Notes: generated by a model from the sequence alone, not told the origin. DNA of 64,000 nt from Pedobacter sandarakinus (GCF_026240095.1 NZ_JAPIVG010000005.1:62001-126000), one strand, 5' to 3'; shown: positions 1 to 10,308, numbered from the stretch's first letter. Made by a program: numbers and translations.

Positions 1-249
1 GCTATGGGTAAGTTGCATGGTGGACCATTAACTGAAAAAAGCATAACAACCCATTCTACAGAAAAAGAACGCAGTGATTTCTGTTCACCGTTCTGCGTTT
101 GTTCCTGCTGTAATACCACTTCTGAAGTTATTTCTTCAACACCTCTTGTGGTAATCTCAAAACCAATAAGCTCAGAATATAATGAAGCTTACATGGGTGA
201 GGTTATCTCTTTACCATTATCTGTTTGGCAGCCGCCTAAATTAAGTTAA
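1..249 (+). CDS. DUF6660 family protein, 5' end outside the window
   Basis: This is the C-terminal part of a small Cys-rich protein. The frame is open to base 1, so the start and the expected signal peptide probably lie upstream. A Cys-rich core with the pattern FCSPFCVCSCC is followed by a variable stretch and a C-terminus ending in WQPPKLS. That layout is typical of the DUF6660 proteins that precede CusA-type operons in Bacteroidota. The cysteines and the position ahead of a metal pump suggest metal binding in the periplasm, but this is inference and no function is established. Confidence 0.65.
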   Translation, partial: AMGKLHGGPLTEKSITTHSTEKERSDFCSPFCVCSCCNTTSEVISSTPLVVISKPISSEYNEAYMGEVISLPLSVWQPPKLS

Positions 250-353
250 AAATCGATCTTCATTTCGATGCTATGTTTTTGCCCGTATAATCCATACGAG
301 GCTACGCTGTGCATTGATCTGGTTTTTTTATTTTTTACTTAATTAAACAAATA

Positions 354-3300
354 ATGCTGAAAAAAATTATTCAGTTTTCAATAGCGAATAAGCTTGTAAT
401 AGCCCTGTTCACCTTGGGGCTGATCGCATGGGGCGTATATTCCCTGAGACAACTTCCCATTGATGCCGTTCCTGATATCACCAATAATCAGGTTCAGGTC
501 ATAACCCTTAGCCCATCCCTTGCTACCCAGGAGGTAGAAAGGCTTATTTCCTATCCCGTAGAACAGACCATGTCCACCATACCTGAAATAGAGCAGGTAC
601 GCTCCATTTCAAGGTTCGGACTATCGGTTGTAACTATCGTATTCCATGATGATGTTGACATCTACTGGGCCCGGCAACAGGTAAACGAAAAGCTTGCCGA
701 GGCCAAGAATAACATCCCATCAGGACTTGGTAATCCAGAAATATCACCCATATCAACAGGTCTTGGGGAGATATACCAATACGTGATCCATGCAAAGCCT
801 GGATTCGAAAAGAAATTCAACGCACGAGAGCTGCGTAGTATCCAGGACTGGATCGTAAGGAGACAGCTCCTCGGGACGCCAGGCATTGCAGAGGTCAACA
901 GTTTCGGAGGACTTTTGAAACAGTATGAGATTGCGCTTGATCCCGATAAGCTGCGGAGCCTGAACCTGAGCATCAGCGATGTTTTCGCTGCCCTTGAACA
1001 GAACAATCAGAACACGGGAGGCGCCTATATAGACAAAAAGCCAAATGCCTATTTTATTAGGAGCGAAGGCCTGGTCGGCAATCTTGATGACATCAATAAG
1101 ATCGTTGTCAAAAACAATGCGAATGGAATCCCGGTACTTATCCACGATATCGCCACCGTACAGATCGGTAGTTCCATACGTTACGGCGCACTTACCCGTG
1201 CCACAAAGGATGGTGAAGGTGAGGCTGTTGGCGGTATAGTAATGATGTTGAAAGGCGCAAATGCCAATAACGTGGTAAAACAGGTGAAGGCGAAGATAGA
1301 CCGAATCAGCAAAACTCTACCCAAGGGGGTAACCATTGAGCCGTTCTTAGATAGAAGTGCGCTTGTTGATCGTGCCATGGGCACAGTAGCCAAAAACCTG
1401 ATCGAGGGCGCCCTGATTGTTATTTTTGTCCTAGTTCTTTTTCTTGGGAATTTTAGGGCCGGGCTGGTTGTTGCCTCGGTGATTCCGCTTGCCATGCTAT
1501 TTGCGATTTCCCTGATGAACCTTTTTGGCGTATCGGGAAACCTGATGAGTCTTGGCGCGATAGATTTCGGACTTATCGTCGACGGGGCGGTAATTATTGT
1601 GGAAGCCACCATGCACATCCTCTCTGGGAATAAGCTCGGCCGCGCCTACTCGCAGGCCGAAATGGATGAGCAGGTTGAAAAATCTGCCGTGCGGATGATG
1701 AGCGCTGCGGCATTTGGACAGATCATTATTCTGATCGTTTATCTTCCCATCCTTGCCCTTGTAGGTATTGAAGGCAAGATGTTCGGACCTATGGCACAAA
1801 CCGTTTCCTTTGCCATATTGGGGGCCTTTATTTTGTCCCTTACCTATGTTCCTATGGTTTCCTCGCTTTTCTTAAGCAAAAAAGTTGCGCACAAAAAGAA
1901 TTTTTCAGATCGGATGATGGATTTTTTCCAGCGCCGTTACACTCCAATGATCAAGGCTGCACTCAATAAAAGAGTAATTGTTGTGGCATCATCGGTTGTT
2001 CTTCTGGCCATCAGTATTTTTATCTTTACCCGGATGGGGGGAGAATTCATTCCCACGTTGGAGGAAGGTGATTTTGCGGTAGAAACCAGGTTACTTACCG
2101 GCAGTTCCCTTTCCCAGACCATTGATAAAGTAAATCAGGCTTCAAAAATCCTTGTAGAAAAGTTTCCAGAGGTGAAAGAAGTAATTGGTAAGGTTGGTGC
2201 TGCCGAGATTCCTACCGATCCCATGCCAATGGAAGCATGCGATCTGACCATCATACTCAAAGATAAAAAAGACTGGACCACTACCCACGATAGGGAAGAA
2301 CTGGCCGAGTTGATGAGTAAGGCACTTGAAGAAGTTCCCGGCGTGAGCTTCGGTTTTTCACAACCAATCCAATTACGCTCAAATGAACTTATCTCGGGAG
2401 TTAGACAGGATATTGGGATCAAAATTTTCGGAGATGACCTAGAATCCCTCACCAGTATCTCCCAAAAGATCGGGAAAATTGTTTCGGGTGTAGAGGGCGC
2501 AAAAGATCTCTATCTGGAACAGGCAACCGGTCTGCCACAGATTGTGGTAAAGATCAACCGTGACCGGATTGCACAATATGGATTGAGCATAGGGACGGTT
2601 AACCAGGCACTCAACACTGCTTTTGCAGGACAATCTGCGGGGCTGGTATATGAGGGAGAGCAGCGTTACGATATCATTGTGCGCCTTTCCCAACAGAACC
2701 GCCAAGGTATTGACGATGTTAAAAATGTCTATGTGACTGCCCCGAACGGCAATCAGGTTCCACTTGACCAACTTGCTGACATAGAGTTTAAGATAGGCCC
2801 TAACCAGATTCAACGTGAGGATACCAAACGGCGCATCATAGTGGGGCTGAATGTCCGTGGGCGTGATATCCAGAGTGTGGTAACAGAGATCGAGCAGAAA
2901 ATAAACGAACAGATCAAAATGCCCGCAGGATATTACATTACCTATGGAGGGCAGTTCGAAAACTTAAAAGAGGCGACACAAAGGCTCTCTATTGCCGTTC
3001 CGGTTGCACTTTTACTTATATTGCTATTGCTGTATTTCTCATTTGGATCTGTAAAACAGTCGATACTGATTTTTTCTGCTATTCCGATGGCCGCAATCGG
3101 CGGAATATTTGCATTAATCCTAAGGGGAATGCCTTTCAGCATTTCCGCCGGTGTTGGATTTATTGCATTATTCGGGGTAGCCGTGCTCAACGGAATCGTA
3201 CTGATTACCGAATTCAACAGATTGAAAAAAATGGATAAATATAGTATAAGGGACATTGTCCTCAAGGGAACTGCTATCCGTCTAAGACCTGTACTGATGA

Positions 3301-4736
3301 CCGCAACTGTTGCCTCTCTTGGGTTCCTTCCAATGGCAATATCCAGTGCAGCAGGCGCTGAGGTGCAGAAACCACTAGCAACCGTAGTAATCGGGGGACT
3401 CATTACCTCCACCATATTAACCTTAATCGTCCTTCCAGTGCTATATACTTATTTTGAAGGTTGGAAAAGCAAAAAAACTGCCCTTCCAACAACTGTAGTT
3501 ACCCTAGCGGTGTTTTTTGGACTTTTCATTTTATCGGGACAGGCCCGGGCGCAGACGGTTCCCACCAAGGGTATGAGCCTTGAGCAGGCTTTGAGCACAG
3601 CATTGAGTAATAACCAGGCTGTGAAGTCGTCCACCCTGCAGATTGGCAGGCAACAGGCGCTAAGGGGATCCTCAACAGATCTGGGAAAGACCAGCTTTGA
3701 GGTGCAGTACGGACAGATGAATACCATCAAACGCGACAATAACTTTTCGGCTTCTCAGAACATACCCTATCCGGGTCTGTTCAAAAGTCAGCGCAACTTG
3801 TATGATGCGCAGATCAGGGGAGCTGAAATCGGCCTTCAGGTAACACAGAGAGAACTTTCCTATCAGGTGAAAAGCGTTTACGCCCAGTTGGGCTATTTCA
3901 TTGCCCTTCAAAAGCTTTACAAAAGCCAGGACAGTGTTTACAGTAACTTTCTGAAGGCCGCCTCATTGAGGTACCAGGCCGGAGAGACCAACCTGCTTGA
4001 AAAAACTACCGCCGAAACTCAGTATAATGAGGTTCGCAACCAGATGAGCAAGAACGAAGCTGATATCCTCGCCTATACCGCCGAACTTAAGCGTTTGCTG
4101 AATACCAGAGAACAGATCAGTATCATGAACGCGGAATTTGGCCAGGTAGTCTGGAATGTTAGCCAGACTGATACCGTTACATCAGAAAATCCAATTCTTG
4201 CGCTGCAGGCCCAGCAGATAGATATTGCCGACAAGACGGTAAGGCTCGAGCGCTCACGCTCTGGCCCCGATTTCAGTATCGGCTATTTCAACCAGTCTAT
4301 TATCGGAGCACAGAATGTTGGCGGTCAGGATCTTTATTTTAATGGAGGCAAACGTTTTCAGGGGGTTTCCGCAGGGATCTCCATACCGCTTTTCTTTAAG
4401 CCTTTCTCCTCAAGGATAAAAGCCGCAAAGATAGATAAGCAGGTAGCCGAAAGCGATTTTATCCTTTCCCAGACAGATCTTCGAGGAAGGTATGAGCAGG
4501 CTTTCCAGGACCTTCAAAAAAATTCCAGAAGTATCGCCTATTACAAGAACAGTGCCCTACCGAATGCCAACCTGATCCTAAAGCAGTCCCAGATTGCATT
4601 TCAGGCAGGAGAGATCGGCTATGTAGAATATCTGCAGGCTCTGCGTACCTACTCTGATATCCGCTTCAGCTATCTGGAGGCCATCAACCAATATAATCAA
4701 TCAGTATACACATTACAGTACCTAAAAGGTCAATAA
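354..4736 (+). CDS. CusA/CzcA heavy-metal RND efflux pump fused to a TolC-like outer-membrane domain
   Basis: The 1460-residue protein holds two parts. Residues 1 to about 1040 are a full HME-type RND pump, with the TM4 charge relay D404, D410 and E417 in the pattern DFGLIVDGAVIIVE. After one more hydrophobic stretch ending in a signal-like QARAQ, residues from about 1070 to the end form an outer-membrane efflux (TolC/CzcC) domain. One polypeptide would therefore supply inner-membrane pump and outer-membrane channel, joined by the CusB adaptor encoded next. This fused form is common in Bacteroidota and usual for its length there. The substrate is a monovalent or divalent heavy metal; the metal cannot be told from sequence alone. 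Confidence 0.95.
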   Translation: MLKKIIQFSIANKLVIALFTLGLIAWGVYSLRQLPIDAVPDITNNQVQVITLSPSLATQEVERLISYPVEQTMSTIPEIEQVRSISRFGLSVVTIVFHDDVDIYWARQQVNEKLAEAKNNIPSGLGNPEISPISTGLGEIYQYVIHAKPGFEKKFNARELRSIQDWIVRRQLLGTPGIAEVNSFGGLLKQYEIALDPDKLRSLNLSISDVFAALEQNNQNTGGAYIDKKPNAYFIRSEGLVGNLDDINKIVVKNNANGIPVLIHDIATVQIGSSIRYGALTRATKDGEGEAVGGIVMMLKGANANNVVKQVKAKIDRISKTLPKGVTIEPFLDRSALVDRAMGTVAKNLIEGALIVIFVLVLFLGNFRAGLVVASVIPLAMLFAISLMNLFGVSGNLMSLGAIDFGLIVDGAVIIVEATMHILSGNKLGRAYSQAEMDEQVEKSAVRMMSAAAFGQIIILIVYLPILALVGIEGKMFGPMAQTVSFAILGAFILSLTYVPMVSSLFLSKKVAHKKNFSDRMMDFFQRRYTPMIKAALNKRVIVVASSVVLLAISIFIFTRMGGEFIPTLEEGDFAVETRLLTGSSLSQTIDKVNQASKILVEKFPEVKEVIGKVGAAEIPTDPMPMEACDLTIILKDKKDWTTTHDREELAELMSKALEEVPGVSFGFSQPIQLRSNELISGVRQDIGIKIFGDDLESLTSISQKIGKIVSGVEGAKDLYLEQATGLPQIVVKINRDRIAQYGLSIGTVNQALNTAFAGQSAGLVYEGEQRYDIIVRLSQQNRQGIDDVKNVYVTAPNGNQVPLDQLADIEFKIGPNQIQREDTKRRIIVGLNVRGRDIQSVVTEIEQKINEQIKMPAGYYITYGGQFENLKEATQRLSIAVPVALLLILLLLYFSFGSVKQSILIFSAIPMAAIGGIFALILRGMPFSISAGVGFIALFGVAVLNGIVLITEFNRLKKMDKYSIRDIVLKGTAIRLRPVLMTATVASLGFLPMAISSAAGAEVQKPLATVVIGGLITSTILTLIVLPVLYTYFEGWKSKKTALPTTVVTLAVFFGLFILSGQARAQTVPTKGMSLEQALSTALSNNQAVKSSTLQIGRQQALRGSSTDLGKTSFEVQYGQMNTIKRDNNFSASQNIPYPGLFKSQRNLYDAQIRGAEIGLQVTQRELSYQVKSVYAQLGYFIALQKLYKSQDSVYSNFLKAASLRYQAGETNLLEKTTAETQYNEVRNQMSKNEADILAYTAELKRLLNTREQISIMNAEFGQVVWNVSQTDTVTSENPILALQAQQIDIADKTVRLERSRSGPDFSIGYFNQSIIGAQNVGGQDLYFNGGKRFQGVSAGISIPLFFKPFSSRIKAAKIDKQVAESDFILSQTDLRGRYEQAFQDLQKNSRSIAYYKNSALPNANLILKQSQIAFQAGEIGYVEYLQALRTYSDIRFSYLEAINQYNQSVYTLQYLKGQ

Positions 4737-4746
4737 CAATATAAAA

Positions 4747-5979
4747 ATGAAAAAAATATTTAAAGCCCTCAGCCGATTATCTTACATAGGGGCACTGGCA
4801 GTAGTGCTTTCTTCCTGCGGCAGCAAGGAAAAAGATGGCGCTGGAACAGAAGCCCCTGCAGACAGCACGGCCACGGAGGAAAGCAACTCAGTAGAGCTCA
4901 GCCAGTCGCAGTTCAAGTCCGTAGGGGTAGAGCTGGGAAGTCCCGAGCTCCGTGCCCTAAGTGGTATGCTGAAAGTAAACGGTTTCATAGATGTTCCACC
5001 ACAGAACCTGGTGAGCATTACCACTCAGATGGGCGGTATTGTAAAATCCACTCCGCTGTTACAAGGTACAAAGGTGAGCAAAGGTCAGGTTATTGCCATA
5101 CTCCAGAATCAGGAATATGTGCAGATGCAACAGGATTACCTGGAGAGCAAAAGCCAGCTTGAACTTTCGGATTCTGAATACAAAAGACAACAGACCCTTG
5201 CCCAGCAGAACGTTAATGCTCAAAAAACACTCCAACAGGCCAAAGCAGGTTATCTGGGAAATCTTGCAAGGGAAAATGCATTAAAGCAACGTCTTCAACT
5301 GATCAATATCAATCCGTCCTCGCTAAACGCCGGCAATATCCGTAGCCAGATAAATATCTACTCGCCTATCAATGGCTATGTAACCAAGGTTAACGTAAAT
5401 ACGGGCAAATTTGTGGCCCCCAATGATGCAATGTTCGAGATCGTAAACAGTTCGAATCTCCACGTTGAGCTCAACGTTTTCGAAAAAGATGCACAGAAGG
5501 TAAAAAAAGGACAGAAGGTGCTTTTTTCGCTCACAAATGATTCAACCCAGCGTACTGCTGTCGTACAGCTGGTAGGCGGTGAGATCAATGCCGATAAGAC
5601 CGTGACCGTTCATGCTATTGCCCAGGGAAGCGCGGGGTTTATCCCCGGTACCTACCTTAAGGCTTTCATCGAAACAGGTGCCGTTCAGGTAATGGCTTTG
5701 CCATCTGCTGCGGTTGTAGACTTTGAGGGCAAAAAATACATTTTCATCCAGAACTCGGCGGACAAAAAGGCAAAGGAACCAGCAAAAAACGAATCCGGAA
5801 ACAAAGAGGGCGCCACTGAGGCCGGCCATCATTTTGAAATGGTAGAGGTTACAACGGGTATATCCGACGGCGGTTATGTAGAGGTAACCATGCCTTCGGG
5901 ACGGGATTTTACAGGCAAGGTTGTACTTAAAGGTACATATGATCTGCTGTCAAAAATGAAGAACAGCGAAGAAGAGTAA
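4747..5979 (+). CDS. CusB/CzcB-type periplasmic adaptor (membrane fusion protein)
   Basis: This 410-residue lipoprotein has a signal peptide and the lipobox LSSC with acylated Cys24. A biotinyl-lipoyl-like domain, a coiled-coil hairpin rich in Gln and Lys (about residues 120-180) and beta-barrel domains follow, in the order expected for RND adaptors. It begins 10 nt after the pump gene and is clearly in the same operon. It should bridge the RND pump to its outer-membrane domain and may hand over metal. A charged Lys/Glu/His-rich insert near residues 335-360 could bind metal, but this is inference. Confidence 0.93.
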   Translation: MKKIFKALSRLSYIGALAVVLSSCGSKEKDGAGTEAPADSTATEESNSVELSQSQFKSVGVELGSPELRALSGMLKVNGFIDVPPQNLVSITTQMGGIVKSTPLLQGTKVSKGQVIAILQNQEYVQMQQDYLESKSQLELSDSEYKRQQTLAQQNVNAQKTLQQAKAGYLGNLARENALKQRLQLININPSSLNAGNIRSQINIYSPINGYVTKVNVNTGKFVAPNDAMFEIVNSSNLHVELNVFEKDAQKVKKGQKVLFSLTNDSTQRTAVVQLVGGEINADKTVTVHAIAQGSAGFIPGTYLKAFIETGAVQVMALPSAAVVDFEGKKYIFIQNSADKKAKEPAKNESGNKEGATEAGHHFEMVEVTTGISDGGYVEVTMPSGRDFTGKVVLKGTYDLLSKMKNSEEE

Positions 5980-6015
5980 AGTCCCCACAAAGAATTTTTA
6001 GTACACACATTGAAT

Positions 6016-6046
6016 AAAAGGTGCCTCGTTAGGGAGGCATCTTTTT
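6016..6046 (+). terminator. Intrinsic terminator after the cusAB-like operon
   Basis: A 12-bp stem (AAAAGGTGCCTC with GAGGCATCTTTT, one G-U pair) and a 6-nt loop end in a T run. It lies 37 nt after the adaptor gene and separates it from the ATPase gene. The A-rich left arm means it could also work from the other strand. Confidence 0.8.
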
Positions 6047-6127
6047 AAAAAAAGTGAACCCAAACGGGCAGAGAATATAGATAAAGCGGTTGCCCTGAAT
6101 ATTCAACAAAAATCAATTTACCCCGAT

Positions 6128-8320
6128 ATGGAAAACAAGAAGAAAAAATCCGACACCAAATCATCTGCCAAAAAGCCTGTAGTCCGGAAGGAAGGCTCAG
6201 ATTCCAAAGAAACAAAAGCGAAGCCGGTAAAGGAAGAAACCAAAACTTCTTCACAGCCTATTTCTGAAAAACCATCCAGGAAGGGAAAAGAAGCTGAAAA
6301 GGAGAAAGAGGCACATCTTGACCATGCTGAAGAGGAAGGTCATGATCATGAACATGGCGGGATTTTCGGGAAGAACACGGAAATGATCTTCGCCTTTATC
6401 TGTGGCGCGGCGCTGGGGATAGGATTTGGAATTTCTTTCATAGACGGTGTTCCCGAATGGGCAAGCCTTGCACTCTACATAACAGCCTATTTCTTTGGCG
6501 GTTTCTTTACGGCCAAGGAAGCAGTTGAAACTATACTGAAAGGTGGCTTTGAGATCGACTTTCTGATGCTGGTCGCCGCAATCGGCGCAGCGATCCTGGG
6601 CTCCTGGGCCGAAGGCGCATTATTGCTCTTCCTGTTCAGTCTGGGACATGCGATGGAACACTATGCGATGGGCAAGGCAAGAAAATCTATAGCTGCCCTT
6701 ACCAGTCTGGCTCCCCCGACAGCCCTGGTTGTCCGGGATGGCAAGGAATCTGAAGTGCGCATTGAAGATCTTCAGCTTGGAGATGTCATTATCATCAAGC
6801 CCAACAGCAAGATTCCGGCAGACGGAGTGGTTGTAAAAGGTGAGGGCAGTGTCAACCAGGCTCCTATTACGGGTGAGAGTGTGCCAGTGGACAAATCACC
6901 CGTACCGGATGCATCAAAGGACTATTCTGCCGAAAAAACCATCAAGCCCCAGTTCCGTGTATTTGCCGGAACAATCAACGGAGCCTCGGTTCTGGAGGTG
7001 AAGGTAATCAGGGAAGCCAAGGATTCTACCATCTCACGCCTGATCAAAATGGTAAATGAGGCGGAAAAACAAAAATCCCCAACGCAGCTATTTACCGACA
7101 GGTTCGAAAAGTATTTCGTTCCGGTTGTACTGGTTCTGGTGACCGCACTATGTTTTGCATTCCTGGTTATTGATGAGCCGTTTAGCAAAAGTTTTTACCG
7201 CGCGATGTCCGTACTGGTTGCTGCCAGCCCGTGCGCTTTGGCGATTTCTACCCCAAGCGCAGTACTTAGCGGTATTGCAAGGGCTGCACGTGGCGGAGTC
7301 CTTATAAAGGGAGGGCGGCCACTGGAAGATCTGGGCGAACTCAACGCCATCGCGTTCGACAAGACCGGAACACTTACCGAAGGCAAGCCCCAGCTCACAA
7401 ACGTGATTCCACTGAACGACATATCTGAAGAGGAACTAATGGGTATTGCTGTTGCAGTTGAAAAACTCAGCGACCACCCGCTGGCCGAAGCAATTGTAAA
7501 AGGCGCACTCGAAAAGATGAAGAAAAAATCCGTTCCTGAGGCACATAACGTGAAAGGCATTACCGGAAGAGGTGTTCAGGCTGAGGTCAACGGTAAAAAA
7601 GTATTCATTGGAAACAAGGCCCTTTTTGAAAAGGATGGAATACCCGAAGATATTCTCAAACAGGTTGAAGAGCTGGAAAAGGGCGGACATACTTCAATGC
7701 TTGTCAGGGTCGATAAAGATTTCATCGGCATTCTTTCCCTTATGGATGTTCCCCGTGAAGAGGCAAAACATGTGCTTAAAGAACTCGAAGAGCTGGGGAT
7801 CAAAAAAATGATTATGCTCACCGGGGACAACCAACAGGTTGCAGAAGCGGTAGCTAAACAGATCGGTGTAACCGAGGCATGGGGCAACCTTATGCCGGAA
7901 GACAAAGTCAAGGCAGTACAGAAACTCGCCAAATCAGAAAAAATGGTTGCGATGGTGGGAGACGGCGTGAATGATGCCCCGGCCATGGCCAAAAGTACCG
8001 TAGGTATCGCTATGGGCGCTGCGGGATCTGATGTTGCTTTGGAAACAGCAGATATTGCCCTGATGGGCGATAAGCTGGAAAGCCTTCCCTTTGCCATCGG
8101 GCTTAGCCGTAAAGCCCGGGGCATCATTAAACAGAACCTCTGGATTTCCCTTGGTGTTGTCGCCGCACTTATTCCACTGACCATACTGGGTGTCGCTTCG
8201 ATCGGACCGGCAGTAATCGCCCACGAGGGATCGACGCTGGTCGTAGTGTTCAATGCGCTGCGCTTACTTGCTTACGACAACGGACATAATAAAAAAGCAC
8301 CGAAAAAGAGGAAAAAATAA
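6128..8320 (+). CDS. P1B-4-type heavy-metal P-type ATPase with a His-rich N-terminus
   Basis: The 730-residue ATP-driven metal exporter has all core motifs: TGES in the actuator, S367-P368-C369 in the ion-binding TM helix, phosphorylated D411 in DKTGT, GDGVND in the hinge, and H699-E700-G701-S702-T703 in the last TM region. SPC together with HEG(G/S)T marks the P1B-4 group (CoaT/CtpD-like; cobalt, iron or related divalent ions) and not the CPC-type copper or zinc/cadmium pumps. There is no N-terminal HMA domain. Instead, about 75 Lys/Glu-rich residues lead into a stretch rich in His, Asp and Glu. It heads a tight plus-strand gene run. Confidence 0.92.
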   Translation: MENKKKKSDTKSSAKKPVVRKEGSDSKETKAKPVKEETKTSSQPISEKPSRKGKEAEKEKEAHLDHAEEEGHDHEHGGIFGKNTEMIFAFICGAALGIGFGISFIDGVPEWASLALYITAYFFGGFFTAKEAVETILKGGFEIDFLMLVAAIGAAILGSWAEGALLLFLFSLGHAMEHYAMGKARKSIAALTSLAPPTALVVRDGKESEVRIEDLQLGDVIIIKPNSKIPADGVVVKGEGSVNQAPITGESVPVDKSPVPDASKDYSAEKTIKPQFRVFAGTINGASVLEVKVIREAKDSTISRLIKMVNEAEKQKSPTQLFTDRFEKYFVPVVLVLVTALCFAFLVIDEPFSKSFYRAMSVLVAASPCALAISTPSAVLSGIARAARGGVLIKGGRPLEDLGELNAIAFDKTGTLTEGKPQLTNVIPLNDISEEELMGIAVAVEKLSDHPLAEAIVKGALEKMKKKSVPEAHNVKGITGRGVQAEVNGKKVFIGNKALFEKDGIPEDILKQVEELEKGGHTSMLVRVDKDFIGILSLMDVPREEAKHVLKELEELGIKKMIMLTGDNQQVAEAVAKQIGVTEAWGNLMPEDKVKAVQKLAKSEKMVAMVGDGVNDAPAMAKSTVGIAMGAAGSDVALETADIALMGDKLESLPFAIGLSRKARGIIKQNLWISLGVVAALIPLTILGVASIGPAVIAHEGSTLVVVFNALRLLAYDNGHNKKAPKKRKK

Positions 8321-8323
8321 GGC

Positions 8324-8857
8324 ATGTTCAAAAAGGTTAAAAAATTCCTGAAAGCCCTGGGGCCGGGCATCGTTACCGGTGCGAGTGACGATGACCCATC
8401 AGGTATTTCCACCTATTCACAGGGCGGTGCAAAATATGGTCTGGCAGCACTCTGGACATTGATCATCACGTTCCCCTTGCAGGCTGCAGTCCAGGATTGC
8501 GACCGTATCAGGCTGACCACAATGCTTAGGAAACACTATCCAAAATGGGTATTGTACCTGTTGATCATATTCAGCGTGCTGGCAATCGTCCTGAACATTG
8601 GTGCCGATATCGCTGATATGGACGCTGTGGAGCATCTCATATTTCCTGCCGTTCATGCAATTGTTTTTAGTGTGCTCTTTACCGGAGTACCTCTATTCTT
8701 CATCATCTATCTGCCTTACTCGACACTTGGCTCAGTTCTGAAATATCTGTTCCTGACCCCCATGGAGATTCTTATCGGCACATGCCTCGACCTCAATCTG
8801 GGGTGCCTTTCCTTTGGTGCCTATAGATTTTATTTAAGAAAGAATTATGCAGGCTAA
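8324..8857 (+). pseudogene. Truncated NRAMP-family metal transporter remnant
   Basis: The first 140 or so residues match the N-terminus of NRAMP-like transporters: a GPG start, a DDDPSGISTY motif in TM1 (metal-binding DPxG), and a NIGADIA motif in the third helix. Full transporters have about 400 residues and 11 helices; this frame stops after 177 with an unrelated tail and covers only the first few helices. The loop after helix 2 also looks shortened. It starts 3 nt after the ATPase gene and overlaps the ZIP gene by 11 nt. I read it as a decayed gene. A short translated product cannot be ruled out. Confidence 0.6.
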
Positions 8858-9590
8858 ACAACTTATTTCATTAAACATACTGCTGTTTGCAGCGTTTCCG
8901 GTCGTCTTACTTATAGTCGGTGGCATGATCGTAACCTGGAAAAAGCCGACGGCTGCTGTGCAGAGTACGATCCTCCACTTTGCTGCAGGGGTAGTTTTTT
9001 CAGTCGTGGCAGTCGAGCTTTTGCCAGATATGATTAGGATCCATGATACAACCGCGATAATTATAGGTTTTACCTTGGGTATTTCGGCCATGCTTCTGAT
9101 CAAATGGTATACCGCCAGGCTTGAGCTCAAAATGGGCGGAACAAACGACAGCAAGCTGTTGCCTTGGGGAATGCTTATCGCGGTAGGCATTGACCTCCTT
9201 TTGGACGGTCTTCTTTTAGGGATAGGATTTGCAGCGGGATCAAAAGAAGGAACCCTGCTTGCACTGGCACTTGCGATGGAATGCCTTTCGCTGGGACTTG
9301 CAGTAGGTACCAGGCTGACCAAGCTTGGAAATTCCAAAAGGAGGCTGATCAGGGTGCTCTCGCTATTTGGCCTGGTTTTTCTATTGGGAACAGGGGGAGG
9401 TTTTTTTATACTGCATTTTACAGGAGAAAAAGTACTGGAACTTGTGCTCTCATTTGGTAGCGCAGCCTTACTGTTTTTAGTTACCGAGGAACTTCTTGTC
9501 GAAGCCCATGAAGAAAAGGATTCTCCATTTTTTACCGCGGCTTTTTTCTTAGGATTTCTTCTGTTTATGGTTCTGGGGCTCATTATTTAA
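8847..9590 (+). CDS. ZIP-family metal transporter
   Basis: This 247-residue integral membrane protein has about eight hydrophobic helices. ZIP-like features are HFAAGVVFSVVAVELLPD in an early helix, a GIDLLLDGLLLGIGF helix in place of the classical HNxxDG, and VTEELLVEAHEE near the end, where ZIP proteins carry metal-binding Glu and His. Homologues move zinc, iron or other divalent ions; direction and metal are not shown here. The start overlaps the tail of the NRAMP remnant, which suggests translational coupling inherited from the intact operon. Confidence 0.8.
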   Translation: MQAKQLISLNILLFAAFPVVLLIVGGMIVTWKKPTAAVQSTILHFAAGVVFSVVAVELLPDMIRIHDTTAIIIGFTLGISAMLLIKWYTARLELKMGGTNDSKLLPWGMLIAVGIDLLLDGLLLGIGFAAGSKEGTLLALALAMECLSLGLAVGTRLTKLGNSKRRLIRVLSLFGLVFLLGTGGGFFILHFTGEKVLELVLSFGSAALLFLVTEELLVEAHEEKDSPFFTAAFFLGFLLFMVLGLII

Positions 9591-9599
9591 TCTAAACCG

Positions 9600-10286
9600 A
9601 TGAATATTATCGCTAAAATCAGTCAGTTCGATGCGCACCATAAACTTTACCTCTCCCTGGGTGTTGCTCTTGCCGCCCTTGGTATTTGCTATGTTATGGA
9701 ACTGGAAGCCTCTGTCAGGTGGATGGTTGCATGGCTAAGCTATGCAACAACCAGCATTGCGCTTGCATGGACAACCATTAACTCCTCGCATCCCAGTCAG
9801 ATAAAACACGATGCCCATGCTCAGGATTCCAGCAGGACGCTCATTTTTCTTTTTGCCATAGCAGCTGCATTTGCCAGTCTTTTTTCCATTATTATCCTTT
9901 TGCGTGAGAATTCGGAAAAGACCGATCAGGGCCTTTTTATGACTATCGTTATTCCGTTGCTCTGCGTGGTTAGCTCATGGTGGCTGGTTCATACGGTCTT
10001 TACCATGCGATATGCACATTTCTATTACTGTGACATCGAGCATGAGAAGAAAGGAAAAATAGAAAAGCCCGGAGGACTGATCTTTCCGGGAGAAGAAGAT
10101 CCCGATTATATGGATTTTGTCTATTTCGCTTTCGTGGTTGGAATGACTTTTCAGGTATCTGACGTAGAAATCTCCTCCAAACGGATCCGAAGGCTTGCCT
10201 GGATGCACGGTGTGCTTTCATTTGCCTTTAATACAGTAATAGTTGCCCTGACAATCAATGTGCTCTCGGGCATGATCCAAAAATAA
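9600..10286 (+). CDS. DUF1345 family membrane protein
   Basis: The 228-residue protein has about five TM helices. The signature of DUF1345 is visible: a RWMVAWLSYA region near residue 40, an MRYAHFYY motif, a PDYMDFVYFAFVVGMTFQVSD helix and a C-terminal segment with MHGVLSFAFNT. The function of this family is unknown. It follows the ZIP gene by 9 nt in the same operon, so a role near metal or stress handling is plausible only by context. Confidence 0.85.
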   Translation: MNIIAKISQFDAHHKLYLSLGVALAALGICYVMELEASVRWMVAWLSYATTSIALAWTTINSSHPSQIKHDAHAQDSSRTLIFLFAIAAAFASLFSIIILLRENSEKTDQGLFMTIVIPLLCVVSSWWLVHTVFTMRYAHFYYCDIEHEKKGKIEKPGGLIFPGEEDPDYMDFVYFAFVVGMTFQVSDVEISSKRIRRLAWMHGVLSFAFNTVIVALTINVLSGMIQK

Positions 10287-10308
10287 TTTAATATAAAACT
10301 AAAGACCT

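Noticed and set aside
7576..8253. Open minus-strand frame of 225 codons opposite the P-type ATPase gene
   Set aside because: Ser/Ala-rich product without a fold, antisense to conserved ATPase motifs.
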